From contig CM055871.1 of assembly GCA_029582165.1 (NCBI GenBank), positions 32,129,802-32,193,801 on the forward strand: a stretch of DNA of 64,000 nucleotides, given 5' to 3'. Within the stretch, counting starts at the first letter, position 1. Each line of letters begins with the position of its first letter. The notes beneath the pieces are model-generated. The model was given only the letters and a program-made list of their open reading frames with translations. It had not been told where the DNA came from and did not search any database. Of this stretch, positions 11,318 through 24,100 are shown piece by piece. A program made the position numbers and the translations under genes. The stretch comes from Portulaca oleracea (lineage: Eukaryota; Streptophyta; Magnoliopsida; Caryophyllales; Portulacaceae).

Positions 11318-13210
11318 CTTATTAGTGGGTAAGACTTGAAAAGTCGGGTTTGTTTTTTTTTTAAAAAAAAAAAGTTGTCACCCTTTTTTCTTTTTTAGGC
11401 ATAATTGCATTCACTGCCTTCCCTTTGTTGGGCACACAAGGCACCGCTTAGGTTGTCCTCACGTTTACCATTCCGGAAAACTTTAACCATTCAACTCGTG
11501 GGTCCACTTAGACCTTCACCGAGCCGGTGGTTGTTTTCCCACTCGTGCACCACTCCCTAATCCATATGATAAAGGGAGCAACTGGGTACATTAACCTTAC
11601 CATGCACCCATGGAAGGCACAACACCCGTGACACGAGCTAGAGGTTAGGATAAACCAACCTTGAATCCACAAACTTAGACCCTTGGCTAGGTTGGAACTC
11701 ACTTGTATGCTATCTGCTTTGTGTAACCTCTCGAACCCTAAACCATGCCTTAATGCTTAGACAAAAAAAAAATATAAAAAAAATCAAGTAGAGTCGCATG
11801 GGCCAAGATAATTACTTTGGTCTATACAAGTTCAGACCCGGGAGGTTCACGCGGATTCGGAGGTTGGGCTACCCAACAAATCCGCGCGGATCCCATGAGC
11901 AGGTCGGCCTTGTATAACCCAAATTAATGTTCAGGCTTTTGGTCGCCTCGGTTTAGGCCTTGTAGCGCTTTTGAGCCCGAACTGCGGATTTTTGGTGCTC
12001 GTACTACCGCTCCTAAGCCAAAGTGTCTTCTAGGGTTTTGTGTCGGGTTGTGGAGGCTGACTTGGCCCATATGGAGTTTAAGCTCCTGAAATCCGCGCAG
12101 ATCTCACTGGGCTTAAGCCCATAAAATCCGCTACGGATCCACTAAGCCCATATGGTCCAAGTCGCATTTCCGCTCCCTTTGTGTCGTGTCGTTTTGGAAT
12201 TTGGCCCATACGTTGCTCAAACCCGCAGAATCCGCGCGATTCGGGGCGAACCACGTATGGTCCAAATTCTTGTTTTTCTTCGCTCTTGGGTCCGACTGGA
12301 TTTAGGCTCGTGAGTGAGCCCGAGCCCAGAAAATCCGCTGCAGACCACTGGGCCTAAGCCCGTGAAATCCGCGGATCTCGGCGAGCTCGCCACCGCCGGC
12401 CTAAATTTTGGCGCCTTTAAGGTCTTTAGCTTCAGATTGGTCGCATGAGTTTGAGTCTGCTTTGTGCCTGCAGAACATTCTGTGGCACAGAGATGTTGGG
12501 CCTCACGGATCCTCGCGATTTTGTGAGCGGGCCCACTCCGGTGTGATCCAAATGGGCTCCGTCCGCTTAGTCACTAGAACGGTATGTTTAGCCCCTATGC
12601 GAGGCTTGAGTTCGTTTTCGGACACGCCCGATAAGGCCTAGACGTATTATTTCGAGCCAGAGTCTGCATAAGAGTTTTATTTGGGCTTCGACATGATTTT
12701 GAGCTTTAGCTCGATCATTCGGGTTCAAATAGGATTCTTCATCCATCGTGCATTAAGTTTTGGGGCGATGTTGAAATGAGTCTTCAAATTCCTCCACCTT
12801 CGTGGGGAACAAGATAGGTTGGTTTCGGTCTACCAATGGACGAGATCGGGCGATTGGAAACTTTTGACGTCCCTACGACAAAGAACGAAGATCGGGCATC
12901 ATCCGAGGCGACTCACCCGAAGTGGACCAAGCGAAGAAGCATCTTTGGTTATCGATCCATCGAGACAATGTCGAATCCTAACGATGACCATCCTCATAGT
13001 GATTCCGGGGGAGCGCACCTCCTCCACCACCTCCACGTAATGATATCGAGCAATTGACCAACATAATTCGAATACGCAAGTCACTATGAATGCTCAACCG
13101 AGGCACAAAATCAAAGAATTCGACGCCGCCATTCACGCTATGGAGGAGGCGAAAAATTCGAATGTGAAAAACACTCCTACGAGTGAAGTAGAACAACTGA
13201 AGAGAGAAAG
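11318..13210 (+). other. Retrotransposon leader, copy 1, with decayed N-terminal gag
   Basis: Untranslated leader with several ATCCGCGCGGAT-type palindromes. From about 12,819 it matches the N-terminal gag reading frame of copy 2 (19,304-19,753) but is broken by small indels, so no continuous ORF remains. No other gene is seen. Confidence 0.65.
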
Positions 13211-13735
13211 ATGGATCACCCACGGGATTTCAACTCGAGACTTGATCGCATTGAACAAATGTTGAAAGAGTCCACACTCTTTAACAATCAATTCATGGAT
13301 GATGTAGGTTTCACACTGCTCTCGGAAGACTTCCCTAAATTCAACATGCCCGACATCAAATTCTATGGTGTCGAGTCCGCATCAACATATACGGAATTTT
13401 CTCGGGGCTATGACACAAGGGTCAAGAGGACATCTATCACATCATCTTTCCTGGACTCGGGCCCGGATGTTATGAAATGGTATAATACTCATCGCCAAAA
13501 CCTCACAATGGAGCATGCTTTGCAAGGAGTTTTACACCAATACTCCTACAATGTCGACATGCCTGTCACCTTGAGGGATATGGAACTGATGAGGCAAGAG
13601 GAAAGGGAGACTTTCTCGAATTACTTTTCTCGGTGGAGAACAAAGGCAGCCCAGATGGTGGACCGACCATCGGAAGAGCACCAAGTTGACATGTTCATCC
13701 GTAGTTTGCAGCCTTCATACAATACTTTTAGTGAT
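13211..13735 (+). pseudogene. gag: gag, copy 1 (internally deleted)
   Basis: Encodes the capsid-like gag domain of a Tat-type element, starting MDHPRDFNSRLDRIEQML and continuing through NYFSRWRTKAAQMVDRPSEE, a conserved retrotransposon gag stretch. Compared with copy 2 (19,719-21,155), about 1.0 kb (equivalent to 20,241-21,244) is missing, including the zinc-knuckle region. The deletion fuses gag directly to the protease region in one reading frame ending at 14,005. Several one-base differences from copy 2 disrupt the domain. Gag would form the virus-like particle in the cytoplasm; this copy is not expected to be functional. Confidence 0.75.
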
Positions 13736-16700
13736 GAGGATTTGCCCAAAGAAGGCTTTGCACGCAACAAGGCCTTATACTTAACTGTGGGTTGTTCTAA
13801 TAAGGTGATACCATTGGTATTGGTTGACAATGGATCCGCTGTAAATATTTGCCCATGGAGGGACAAAATTTCGGGTATTCAACCTCATCACTTACTCAAC
13901 AAGCTATCCAAATTAGGGCTTATGACAATACTCCTAGGCGAAGTTTTGGGGTCAATCCTCTTGCTGTCACCATGGATACGATTTCTAGCAACGCTGAGTT
14001 CTTGATCGATATCCCAAAGATCCTTCAACCTTTGCTAGGGCGCCCTTGGTTGCATGAACAACGAGCGGTGTCGTCTACCTTGCATCAGAAGGTGAAGTTG
14101 TCGGTCAAGGGTCAGGTGGTAACTATCAAGGGAGAGGAGTTATCCGCAATGATTACTTCTAAGAAGCCGAGGTTGGAAGTAGAACATAACTCTAAGGATG
14201 AGGAATTCCATCATTTTGACATTGTTGCTGCCTTGGATGAGGACGAAGCACCTTTGGACTTCGATCCTTACTCGAATAGGAAGGTCAACGCTATACTCAA
14301 AAGACAAGGTTACTTTCCTGGTTTACCTTTAGGAAGGAGAGCACAAGGGCCCACATCCGTTCCCTTGACTCAAAAAGGAAACTATCGTTTTGGATTGGGG
14401 TACACTCCGACGAAGGAAGAACAACGATCGGCCGAGAAAGTTGTGATTGTCAAGAAGAGCGAGCCAATACCGCTTTATAATATAAAGCCGTATCCACTCA
14501 CGCTTAATGGTCAGTTTATAAAAGAAGGAGATTGTTTCCCTTACTTTGGCTTTCCAGAGCCATACTACTTGAAAAGCAAGGGGATTTTGGTTCCAGGACT
14601 GGAAATTTTCAGTGACTGCATGCTGCTTGAAGAAGAACTTTTCACACCAGCACGGGAGAGTAAGACTCCACTAGATTGGACTCATCTAGCCGGGAGCAAC
14701 ATCTTTGGGATTTTGTTCGGTCAGGAGGCGCGGAGAGAAGAGAAATCTGTGGAAACACTTTCCCTCGCCCTATCAAGCAGGGATTTCGATCCTACTGAGC
14801 TCATTGCAACATGGGGCCAGGAGAACAAACAAATCACCTGGATATCAGCTGATGGAGATAAGGAGTTCACTCTAGCTATAGGAGAGTCTGTGCATAGATC
14901 TGGGTCTAGTCCTCATTCTGTTCATGTTCCATTTTCTGAGTCTGTCTTAGAGTCGGGCCTTAAGCCCACTAAGTCTGTTGCATCTACTTCTGGAGGGTCT
15001 GTTGAGTCATCTGTTGATGTTCCTGTTTTTCAATTCAATGAAATGAATTCTTTCGCTTACGACTCTTCTCATTCCCCATCCCTGAGCTGCTTTGCCTCAA
15101 AAGAAAATAATAATGATGCTGTAAACGAACCCGAAATTCCTAAAGATCTTTTAAAGGCTGTAGAGGAGCACGAGAATCGAATCTCTGTAATCGAAGAAAC
15201 CATAATCAGAATCGGTACCCTGAGGAACCTAAGATAACCAAAATCGGAAATCTTTAACTCTCGAAGAGCAAGAACAATTTACTCTACTCTTACGAGAATT
15301 TGTGGGCGTCTTTGCTCAGTCATACCAAGATATGCCCAGATAGACAGGAAATAGCCGAGCATAGAATACCACTTTACCCTAATGCTAAACCACCAAAATG
15401 TAAGCTTGAGAATGAAACCAGAGTGGGCCTCAAGATCAAGGAAGAGGTTGAGAAGCGATTAAGTGCAGGTTCATTAGGGTGTCTGAATATCCACAATGGG
15501 TAGCAAATGTAGTTCCAGCCCAAAGAAGGACGGGAGAGTTCGAATGTGTGTAGATTTTAGGGATTTGAACAAAGCAAGTCCGAAAGATGACTTTCCTTTA
15601 CCCCATATTGATATCTTAGTAGACAATACTTGTGGCCACGCCCTTCTCTCCTTCATGGATGGGTACTCCGGTTATAATCAAGTCAAGATGTCTGAGGAGG
15701 ATATGGAGAAGACAACATTCATCACTCATTGGGGTACATTCTGCTACGTAGTGATGCCATTTGGGTTAAAGAATGTAGGTGCAACCTATCAAAGGACTGC
15801 CACCACATTGTTGCATGATATGATGCATAGGGAAGCAGAGGTTTACGTGGATGATATGATTATTAAATCCGTTGATCGCGAAACACATTTAGATAGCCTT
15901 AGAAAGTTTTTCCTTAGGCTGCGAAAGTACGGAATGAGATTAAACCCACAGAAATGTGCCTTCGGAGTGACATCGGGTAAGCTGTTGGGCTTTGTAGTAA
16001 GTTCTAGGGGTATCGAGGTTGATCCTGCAAAAATTAAGGCGATACGAGAAATGCCACCACCTAAGACGGAAAAGGAGATAAGAGGTTTCCTGGGACGACT
16101 ACAGTACATAAGTCGATTCATAGCAAAGTTAACCATGATCTGTGACCCTATATTTAAGAAGCTAAAGAAGGGTCAAGCTCGAGTGGGACGAAAAATGCAG
16201 CGACTTTTGACAAGATTAAAGAGTACTTGGTTAATCCGCTGCTTTAGTTCCACCCATGCGTAAAAGCCCTTCATTGTACCTAACTATCACGGGGACAATG
16301 AATGGGGGCCATGCTAGCTCGAGACACGAAGGTGAAGAACGAGCAATCTATTATTTAAGTAAGAAGTTCTTGGAATATGAGACTCGGTACTCAACATTGA
16401 GAGGTTGTCCTTTTCTCTTGTTTGGGCAACAAGGAAACTACGTCACTACATGCTTGCTCATACGGTGCATGTGATCGCTTCATGAACCTCTCAAGTATTT
16501 GATGGAGCAACCATTGGTCAATAGCGGTAGCTCGATGGATGGTCATCTTTGTCGGAGTTTGATTCTGATTTGTCCCACGTATAGTCGTAAAAGGAAGAGT
16601 GGTGGCGGATTTTCTGGCTGAACTACCCGTGGAGGAAGCTTATGAGGAAGAACTCGAATTTCCTGATGAGGAAATATTTCAAACGCAGAAAGAAACTTGG

Positions 16701-18414
16701 GAAATGTATTTTGATGGCGCCTCTAATCAAAGTGGATATGGAGTAGGAATCATTCTGATCTCACCCGAAGGAGCACATACTCCAATTTCGGTGAAATTGG
16801 ATTTTGAAGCCACCAACAATGTGGCTGAATATGAAGGATGCATCATTGGTATGCAAGCTGCGGTAGAGATGGGCATAAAGAGCATAAGAATATTCGGTGA
16901 TTCAAGTCTCATAATAAATCAAGTTTCCAATAAATGGAAAGTGAAGAATGAAGCTTTAGCACCTTATCGCTTCCATGAGAGATTTAGCAGAACATTTCGA
17001 TCAGATAGCGTTCACTTATTTGCCTCGGGAGCATAATGAATTAGCGGACGCCTTGGCCAAGCTATCATCCTTGCTGAATATCCCGAGAGGAGCTGTGTCT
17101 ATGCCTATATGCGTAGAACGAAGGGATCAACCGGCTTATGTGTACTCTTTGGAGGTTTGTGAGGTGGACTCGACCTGTTGGTATTATGATATATACCAGT
17201 ACCTCACCAAAGGGGCTTACCCTGGAGGTTCTACTACGAGGTCACAAAGAGCAATTAGACTCTTGGCTTCACAAGACGCTCGATTCAAGGTCAATCTGCA
17301 TAAGAAAACCGACATGGGCATCAATTTGCTTTGTCTGGGACAAGATGAGGCCCAGAACTTGATGGGAGAAGTTCATGGAGGAGAATGTGGTCCGCATAAG
17401 AATGGACGGATGTTGTCCAAGAAGATTCAAAGAATGGGGTACTACTGGTCAACTATGGAAGCTGATTGTCACGATTACGTGAAGAAGTGCTACAAGTGTC
17501 AAATTTATGCGAACTCGCAACACCAACCCCTTCATTTTTGACAACTTTGACATCGCCTTGGCGCTTTCGATATGGGGCATTGATATCATAGGAAGATCAC
17601 TCCTAAAGGAACAGGAGGACATGAATATGTGCTTGTAGCCATTGACTACTTCACAAATGGGTGGAGCGGCATCTTATGCAAAATCGACTTCTAACCACGT
17701 CTAAGTTCATACTTAGAAACATAATATGTCGTTATGGAGTTCCACATGAGTTGATAAGTGATAATGGAGTTCACTTTAAAAGGAGACAGCGAATTGTTAG
17801 CAAAATACAAGATCCAACATCATAGATCTTCGGTATATCGGCCTCAGACCAATGGAGCGGTTGAGGCAGCTAACAAGAACATTACCAGGATAATAGAGAA
17901 AATGGCCACGACTTATAAGGATTGGCCAGATAAGTTACCTTTCGCCTTGTGGGGCTATCGAACTTCTATTCGTACATCCACCGGAGCAACTCCTTACTCT
18001 TTGGTATACGGAATAGAAGCGGTGTTGCCAGTAGAGGTGGCAATACCTTCACTGCGAATTGTAGTGGAAAGTCAGATTCCAGAAGCGGATTGGGCTAAAG
18101 CTAGGTATGAGGAATTGGTTAACATCGACGAAAGGAGACTCAGGGCCATGCACAATGTCCAGATATACCAGAATCGTGTGTCCAGGGCATTTAACAGGAA
18201 GGTCAAACCAAAAGACCTTGGAGAGGGTGACATGGTTCTGAAGGAGATAAGGGCACCTATTCAGGACCCGAGAGGAAAGTTTAGGCCCAATTGGATGGGT
18301 CCATACATCATAAAAGAGGTCCTTCCGGGAGAAATTGTGAAGTTAGTTGATCTGGAGGGTGAAGAGTATGCTCAGCTGACTAATTTAGATCAGCTAAAGA
18401 AGTTTTATGCATAA
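13736..18414 (+). pseudogene. pol: pol polyprotein, copy 1 (PR-RT-RH-aRH-INT), frameshifted
   Basis: Domains in order: aspartic protease with DNGSAVN (about 13,830); reverse transcriptase with FMDGYSGYNQVKM and the YVDD active site at 15,844-15,855; RT-linked RNase H (about 16,200-16,600, heavily shifted); a second, archaeal-type RNase H beginning WEMYFDGASNQSGYGVG (about 16,690-17,090), diagnostic of the Tat lineage; integrase with a CHDYVKKCYKCQ zinc-binding end (about 17,465) and GAVEAANKNI core (about 17,850). At least six frameshifts break the frame (near 15,240, 15,490, 16,190-16,260, 16,470, 17,000 and 17,540). It would copy and integrate the element if intact; this copy is dead as written. 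Confidence 0.85.
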
Positions 18415-18459
18415 GGGTAAAAGTGGATACAGCAACTGGTGATCAGAACCAGCAACTAT

Positions 18460-18560
18460 CCCCAGTGGAGTCGCCAAATTAGGGCCCGCCGCCCCCCGGG
18501 AGGGGCGCGGTCCCCCGCGGAGCGTCGAGTCGACGTAGGGTTGCTTAGGGTACAAATTTT
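18460..18560 (-). other. Inverted primer-binding site and LTR end at copy 1/copy 2 junction
   Basis: 18,460-18,476 reads CCCCAGTGGAGTCGCCA, the reverse complement of the tRNA-Arg primer-binding site, followed from 18,478 by about 75 bp of reverse-complemented LTR end (AGGGCCCGCC...). It interrupts the pol 3' flank of copy 1, which in copy 2 continues ACTATCCCAAGTTATTAG, so the join is at a shared ATCCC. Confidence 0.7.
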
Positions 18561-19303
18561 AACGTTTTTATCGTAACGGGATCGGGCGACCATCGACCGT
18601 AAATCGCGGATTTCCGATCGATGGCCCAAGTCGATATTCTGCTCCCCTTTTGTGTCGTGTCGTTTTTTTGGAATTTGGCCCATACATCGCTCAAACCCGC
18701 AGAATCCGCGGATTCGGGATCGCCGAACCATGTATGGTCCAAATTCTTGTTTTCTTCGTCTCTTGAGTCGACCGGATTTAGGCTCGATGGTGAGCTGAGC
18801 CCGTAAAATCGCGCGGACCTCATGGCCTAAGCCCGTGAAATCCGCCGGATCTGGCGAGCTTCGGCACCGCCGCCTAAATTTTGGCGTCTTTAAGGTCTTT
18901 AGCTTGCATTTGCGCATGAGTTTGAGTCTGCTTTTGTGTCGTGAGAACATTCGGTGGCACGTAGATGTTGGGCCTCATGGATCCTCGCGGATTTTGTGAA
19001 GCGGGCCCACTCCTGTGTGATCCAAATGGGCTCCTTGGTCTGTTTAGTCAGCTAGAAACGGTATGTTTAGCCCTTATGTGAGGCTTGAGTTCGTTTTCGG
19101 ACACGGCCCGATAAGGCCTAGACGTATTATTTCGAGCTAGAGTCTGCATAAGAGTTTTATTTGGGCTTCGCACATGATTTTGAGCTTTAGCTCGATCATT
19201 CGGGGTTCAAATAGGATTCTTCATCCATTGCATGCATTAAGTTTTGGGGCGATGTTGAGCTGAGTCTTCAAATTCCTCCACCTTTCAGGGGGAACAAGAT
19301 AGG
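18561..19303 (+). other. Partial retrotransposon leader, copy 2
   Basis: Matches the 3' half of the copy 1 leader (from about 12,175) with many small indels. The 5' half and a plus-oriented 5' LTR are missing before copy 2. Confidence 0.65.
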
Positions 19304-21155
19304 TTGGTTTCGGTCTACCAAATGGACGAGATCGACGATTGGAAACTTTTGACGCCCACTACGATAAAGAACGAAGATCGGGCATCATCTGAGGCGACTC
19401 ATCCAGAAGTGACTAACGAAGAAGCATCTGAAGAGGGGGTTGAATCTTTGGTTATCGATCCATCTGAGACAATGTCGAATCCTAACGGTGACCATCCTCA
19501 TAGTGATTCTGAAGAGGAGCCGGTACCTCCTCCACCACCCCCACGTAATGATATTGAGCAATTGACCAACATAATTCTAAATATGCAAGTCTCTATGAAT
19601 GCTCAACTAGAGGCACAAAATCAAAGAATTGGCCGCGTCATTCACGCTATGGAGGAGGCGAAAAATTCGAATGTGAAAAACACTCCTACGAGTGAAGTAG
19701 AACAATCGGAAGAGAAAGATGGATCACCCACGGGATTTGAACTCGAGACTTGATCGCATTGAACAAATGTTGAAAGAGTCCACACTCTTTAACAATCAAT
19801 TCATGGATGATGTAGGTTTCACACTGCTCCCGGAAGACTTCCTAAATTCAACATGCGACATCAAATTCTATGGTGTCGAGAGTCCGCATCAACATATACG
19901 GAATTTTCTGGGGGCTATGACGCTGAAGGGGGTTGAAGAGGACATCTATCACATCATCTTTCCTTGGACTCTAGGCCCTGATGTTATGAAATGGTATAAT
20001 ACTCTCAGTCCTGCCAAAACCTCACAATGGAGCATGCTTTGCAAGGAGTTTTTACACCAATACTCCTACAATGTCGACATGCCTGTCACTGAGGATATGG
20101 GTGATGAGGCGGGAGGAAAGGAGACTTTCTCGAATTACTTTTCTCGGTGGAGATCAAAGGCAGCCCAGATGGTGGACCGACCATCGGAAGAGCACCAAGT
20201 TGACATGCTCATCCGTAGTTTGCAGCCTTCATACAATACTCATTTAAGGTTCCAACCTCTGAAAGACTTTGTTTCATTGAGATTGGCCGGAACAAAGATT
20301 GAGAGCGAGTTCGCTAAAGGGGCTACGACTGGGGGCTGGAAGAACACTTACACCAATAAGAAGTCAGTTGGCCCATCCGCATCGGCTAGCAAAGGGAATG
20401 AGGTGAATGCTTTACAACGCTACACCGAATACACCCCGATAGACACTTCATATGCTCAAGCCTTGGAACGTCTGTTAAGCAAGGGAATGATTACCCTTCC
20501 CGACTTAAAACCTGAGCCGAAGGAGAAGCCACGGGGTTGGGATGCCGGTAAATTTTGCAAGTATCACAGGGCTCGAGGACATGATACTGAGCAATGTTTC
20601 ACCCTGAAGAATAGGATGGAGGAGATGTTTAGGTCCAAGCGGCTACCTCTACCAAAGGCGGCACAAAAGCCTAACAACACCAACAATCCACTAGGCTCGT
20701 TTCATATACATGTTGTATTCGAAGAATGTGAATGGGATCCTTCGGATTTCGTTACAGATGCGAAGAAACCAACTTACATCACACGTTACTTTACGGAGGA
20801 CTATGAGGTCAACGGTTTATGGGTTAGTGATGAAGAAGACGTCTATGGCGAACCTCATGCTAAGGATGTCACTGATAATTTCTGGGGTTCTGATGGTGAT
20901 GACGACTTTTGGGGAACAGCAGAATCTGGGGAAACCAAAACCCCGGATGTCACTTTCCTCACAAGATCAGGACGCCATAATCATCCAGGAGGTCCTTCCC
21001 AAGTCCAATCTCAAGACAAAGGGAAGGAAAAAGTAGGGGAGACAGTGGTCCCTACCCCTGAAGAGGACCTTGTGTTAAAGCAGTTGAAGAAATTGAAGAT
21101 GGATGTTACTGATGCAGCGCTTATCGCAGTTCACAAAAGCACAGAAAGGCGTTAA
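19304..21155 (+). pseudogene. gag: gag, copy 2, nearly complete
   Basis: Two overlapping frames: 19,304-19,753 (acidic, proline-rich N-terminal part) and 19,719-21,155 (capsid domain plus zinc knuckle). They overlap at GATGGATCACCCACGGGATT, and a single indel probably separates what was one protein. The capsid part contains LNSRLDRIEQML and NYFSRWRSKAAQMVDRP. The knuckle CKYHRARGHDTEQC (C-x2-H-x4-H-x4-C, about 20,557-20,600) is the form seen in Tat gag. The frame ends at a probable frameshift near 21,150, after which the downstream frame reads LIEALSKLEV toward protease. Gag and pol were therefore likely one continuous ORF. Confidence 0.8.
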
Positions 21156-21159
21156 TCGA

Positions 21160-24100
21160 GGCTTTAAGTAAACTTGAAGTATCGCCTGAAACCACACCCG
21201 AGGAAGTAGTATCTTTTGTCACTTCAGGCCAAAGTACTATAACTTTTAGTGATGAGGATTTGCCCAAAGAAGGCTTTGCACGCAACAAGGCCTTATACTT
21301 AACTGTGGGTTGTTCTAATAAGGTGATACCATTGGTATTGGTTGACAATGGATCCGCTGTAAATATTTGCCCATGGAGGACAGCTCAAAAGCTGGGTATT
21401 CAACCTCATCAGCTTACTCAACAAGCTATCCAGCTTAGGGCTTATGACAATACTCCTAGGCGAGTTTTGGGGTCAATCCTCTTGCCTGTCACCATGGATA
21501 CGATTTCTAGCAACGTTGAGTTCTTGGTACTGGATATCCCAGCATCCTTCAACCTTTTGCTAGGGCGCCCTTGGTTGCATGAACAACGAGCGGTGTCGTC
21601 TACCTTGCATCAGAAGGTGAAGTTGTCGGTCAAGGGTCAGGTGGTAACTATCAAGGGAGAGGAGTTATCCGCAATGATTACTTCTAAGAAGCCGAGGTTG
21701 GAAGTAGAACATAACTCTAAGGATGAGGAATTCCATCATTTTGACATTGTTGCTGCCTTGGATGAGGACGAAGCACCTTTGGACTTCGATCCTTACTCGA
21801 ATAGGAAGGTCAACGCTATACTCAAAAGACAAGGTTACTTTCCTGGTTTACCTTTAGGAAGGAGAGCACAAGGGCCCACATCCGTTCCCTTGACTCAAAA
21901 AGGAAACTATCGTTTTGGATTGGGGTACACTCCGACGGAAGAAGAACAACGATTGGCCAAGAAGGCTGTGATTGTCAAGAAGAGTGAGCCAATACCGCTT
22001 TATAATATAAAGCCGTATCCACTCACGCTTAATGGTCAGTTTATAAAAGAAGGAGATTGTTTCCCTTACTTTGGCTTTCCAGAGCCATACTACTTGAAAA
22101 GCAAGGGGATTTTGGTTCCAGGACTGGAAATTTTCAGTGACTGCATGCTGCTTGAAGAAGAACTTTTCACACCAGCACGGGAGAGTAAGACTCCACTAGA
22201 TTGGACTCATCTAGCCGGGAGCAACATCTTTGGGATTTTGTTCGGTCAGGAGGCGCGGAGAGAAGAGAAATCTGTGGAAGCACTTTCCCTCCCTATCAAG
22301 CGGGATTTCGATCCTCTGAGCTCATTGCAACATGGGGCGGAGAACAAACAAATCACTGGATATCGGTGATGGAGATAAGGAGTTCACTCTAGCTATAGGA
22401 GAGTCCTGCATAGATCCGGTCTAGTCCTCATTCTGCTCATGTTCCATTTTCGACTGTCTTAGAGTCGGGCCTTAAGCCCACTAAGTCTGTTGCATCTACT
22501 TCTGGAGGGTCTGTTGAGTCATCTGTTGATGTTCCTGTTTTTCAATTCAATGAAATGAATTCTTTCGCTTACGACTATTCTCAATCACCATCCCTGAGCT
22601 GCTTTGCCTCAAAAGAAAATAATAATGATGTCAGAACGAACCCAAATTCCTAAAGATCTTTTAAAAAGGTAGAGGAGCATGAGAATCGAATTTCTGTAAT
22701 TGAAGAAACCATAACTATAAATCTGGGTACCCCGGAGGAACCTAAGATAACCAAAATCGGGAAATCTTTAACTCTCGAAGAGCAAGAACAATTTACTCTA
22801 CTCTTACGAGAATTTGTGGACGTCTTTGCCTGGTCATACCAAGATATGCCCGGCATAGACAGGGAAATAGCTGAGCATAGAATACCACTTTACCCTAATG
22901 CTAAACCACCAAACGAAGCTTGAGAATGAAACGAGTGGGCCTTGAAGATCAAGGAAGAGGTTGAGAAGCGATTAAGTGCGTGGTTCATTAGGGTGTCGGA
23001 ATATCCACAATGGGTAGCAAATGTAGTTCCAGTTCCAAAGAAGGATGGGAGAGTTCGAATGTGTGTAGATTTTAGGGATTTGAACAAAGCAAGTCCGAAA
23101 GATGACTTTCCTTTACCCCATATTGATATCTTAGTAGACAATACTTGTGGCCACGCCCTTCTCTCCTTCATGGATGGGTACTCGGTTATAATCAAGTCAA
23201 GATGTCTGAGGAGGATATGGAGAAGACAACATTCATCACTCATTGGGGTACATTCTGCTACGTAGTGATGCCATTTGGGTTAAAGAATGCAGGCGCAACC
23301 TATCAAAGGACTGCCACCACATTGTTGCATGATATGATGCATAGGGAAGCAGAGGTTTACGTGGATGATATGATTATTAAATCCGTTGATCGCGAAACAC
23401 ATTTAGATAGCCTTAGAAAGTTTTTCCTTAGGCTGCGAAAGTACGGAATGAGATTAAACCCACAGAAATGTGCCTTCGGAGTGACATCGGGTAAGCTGTT
23501 GGGCTTTGTAGTAAGTTCTAGGGGTATCGAGGTTGATCCTGCAAAAATTAAGGCGATACGAGAAATGCCACCACCTAAGACGGAAAAGGAGATAAGAGGT
23601 TTCCTGGGACGACTACAGTACATAAGTCGATTCATAGCAAAGTTAACCATGATCTGTGACCCTATATTTAAGAAGCTAAAGAAGGGGGTCAAGCCTGAGT
23701 GGGACGAAAAATGCCAAGCAGCTTTTGACAAGATTAAAGAGTACTTGGTTAATCCGCCTGTTTTAGTTCCACCCATGCCAGAAAAGCCCTTACTGTTGTA
23801 CCTAACTATCACAGGGACAGCAATGGGGGCCATGCTAGCTCAGAGACACGAAGGTGAAGAACGAGCAAGCTATTATTTAAGTAAGAAGTTCTTGGAATAT
23901 GAGACTCGGTACTCCAACATTGAGAGGTTGTCCTTAGCTCTTGTTTGGGCAACAAGGAAACTACGTCACTACATGCTTGCTCATACAGTGCATGTGACTG
24001 CTTTCATGAACCCTCTCAAGTATTTGATGGAGCAACCATTGGTCAATAGCAGGGTAGCTCGATGGATGGTCATGCTGTCGGAGTTTGATTTACAGTTTGT

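Noticed and set aside
12408..12641. 77-codon ORF in the gypsy leader
   Set aside because: The copy 2 leader does not keep this frame, so it is not conserved even between the two copies here.
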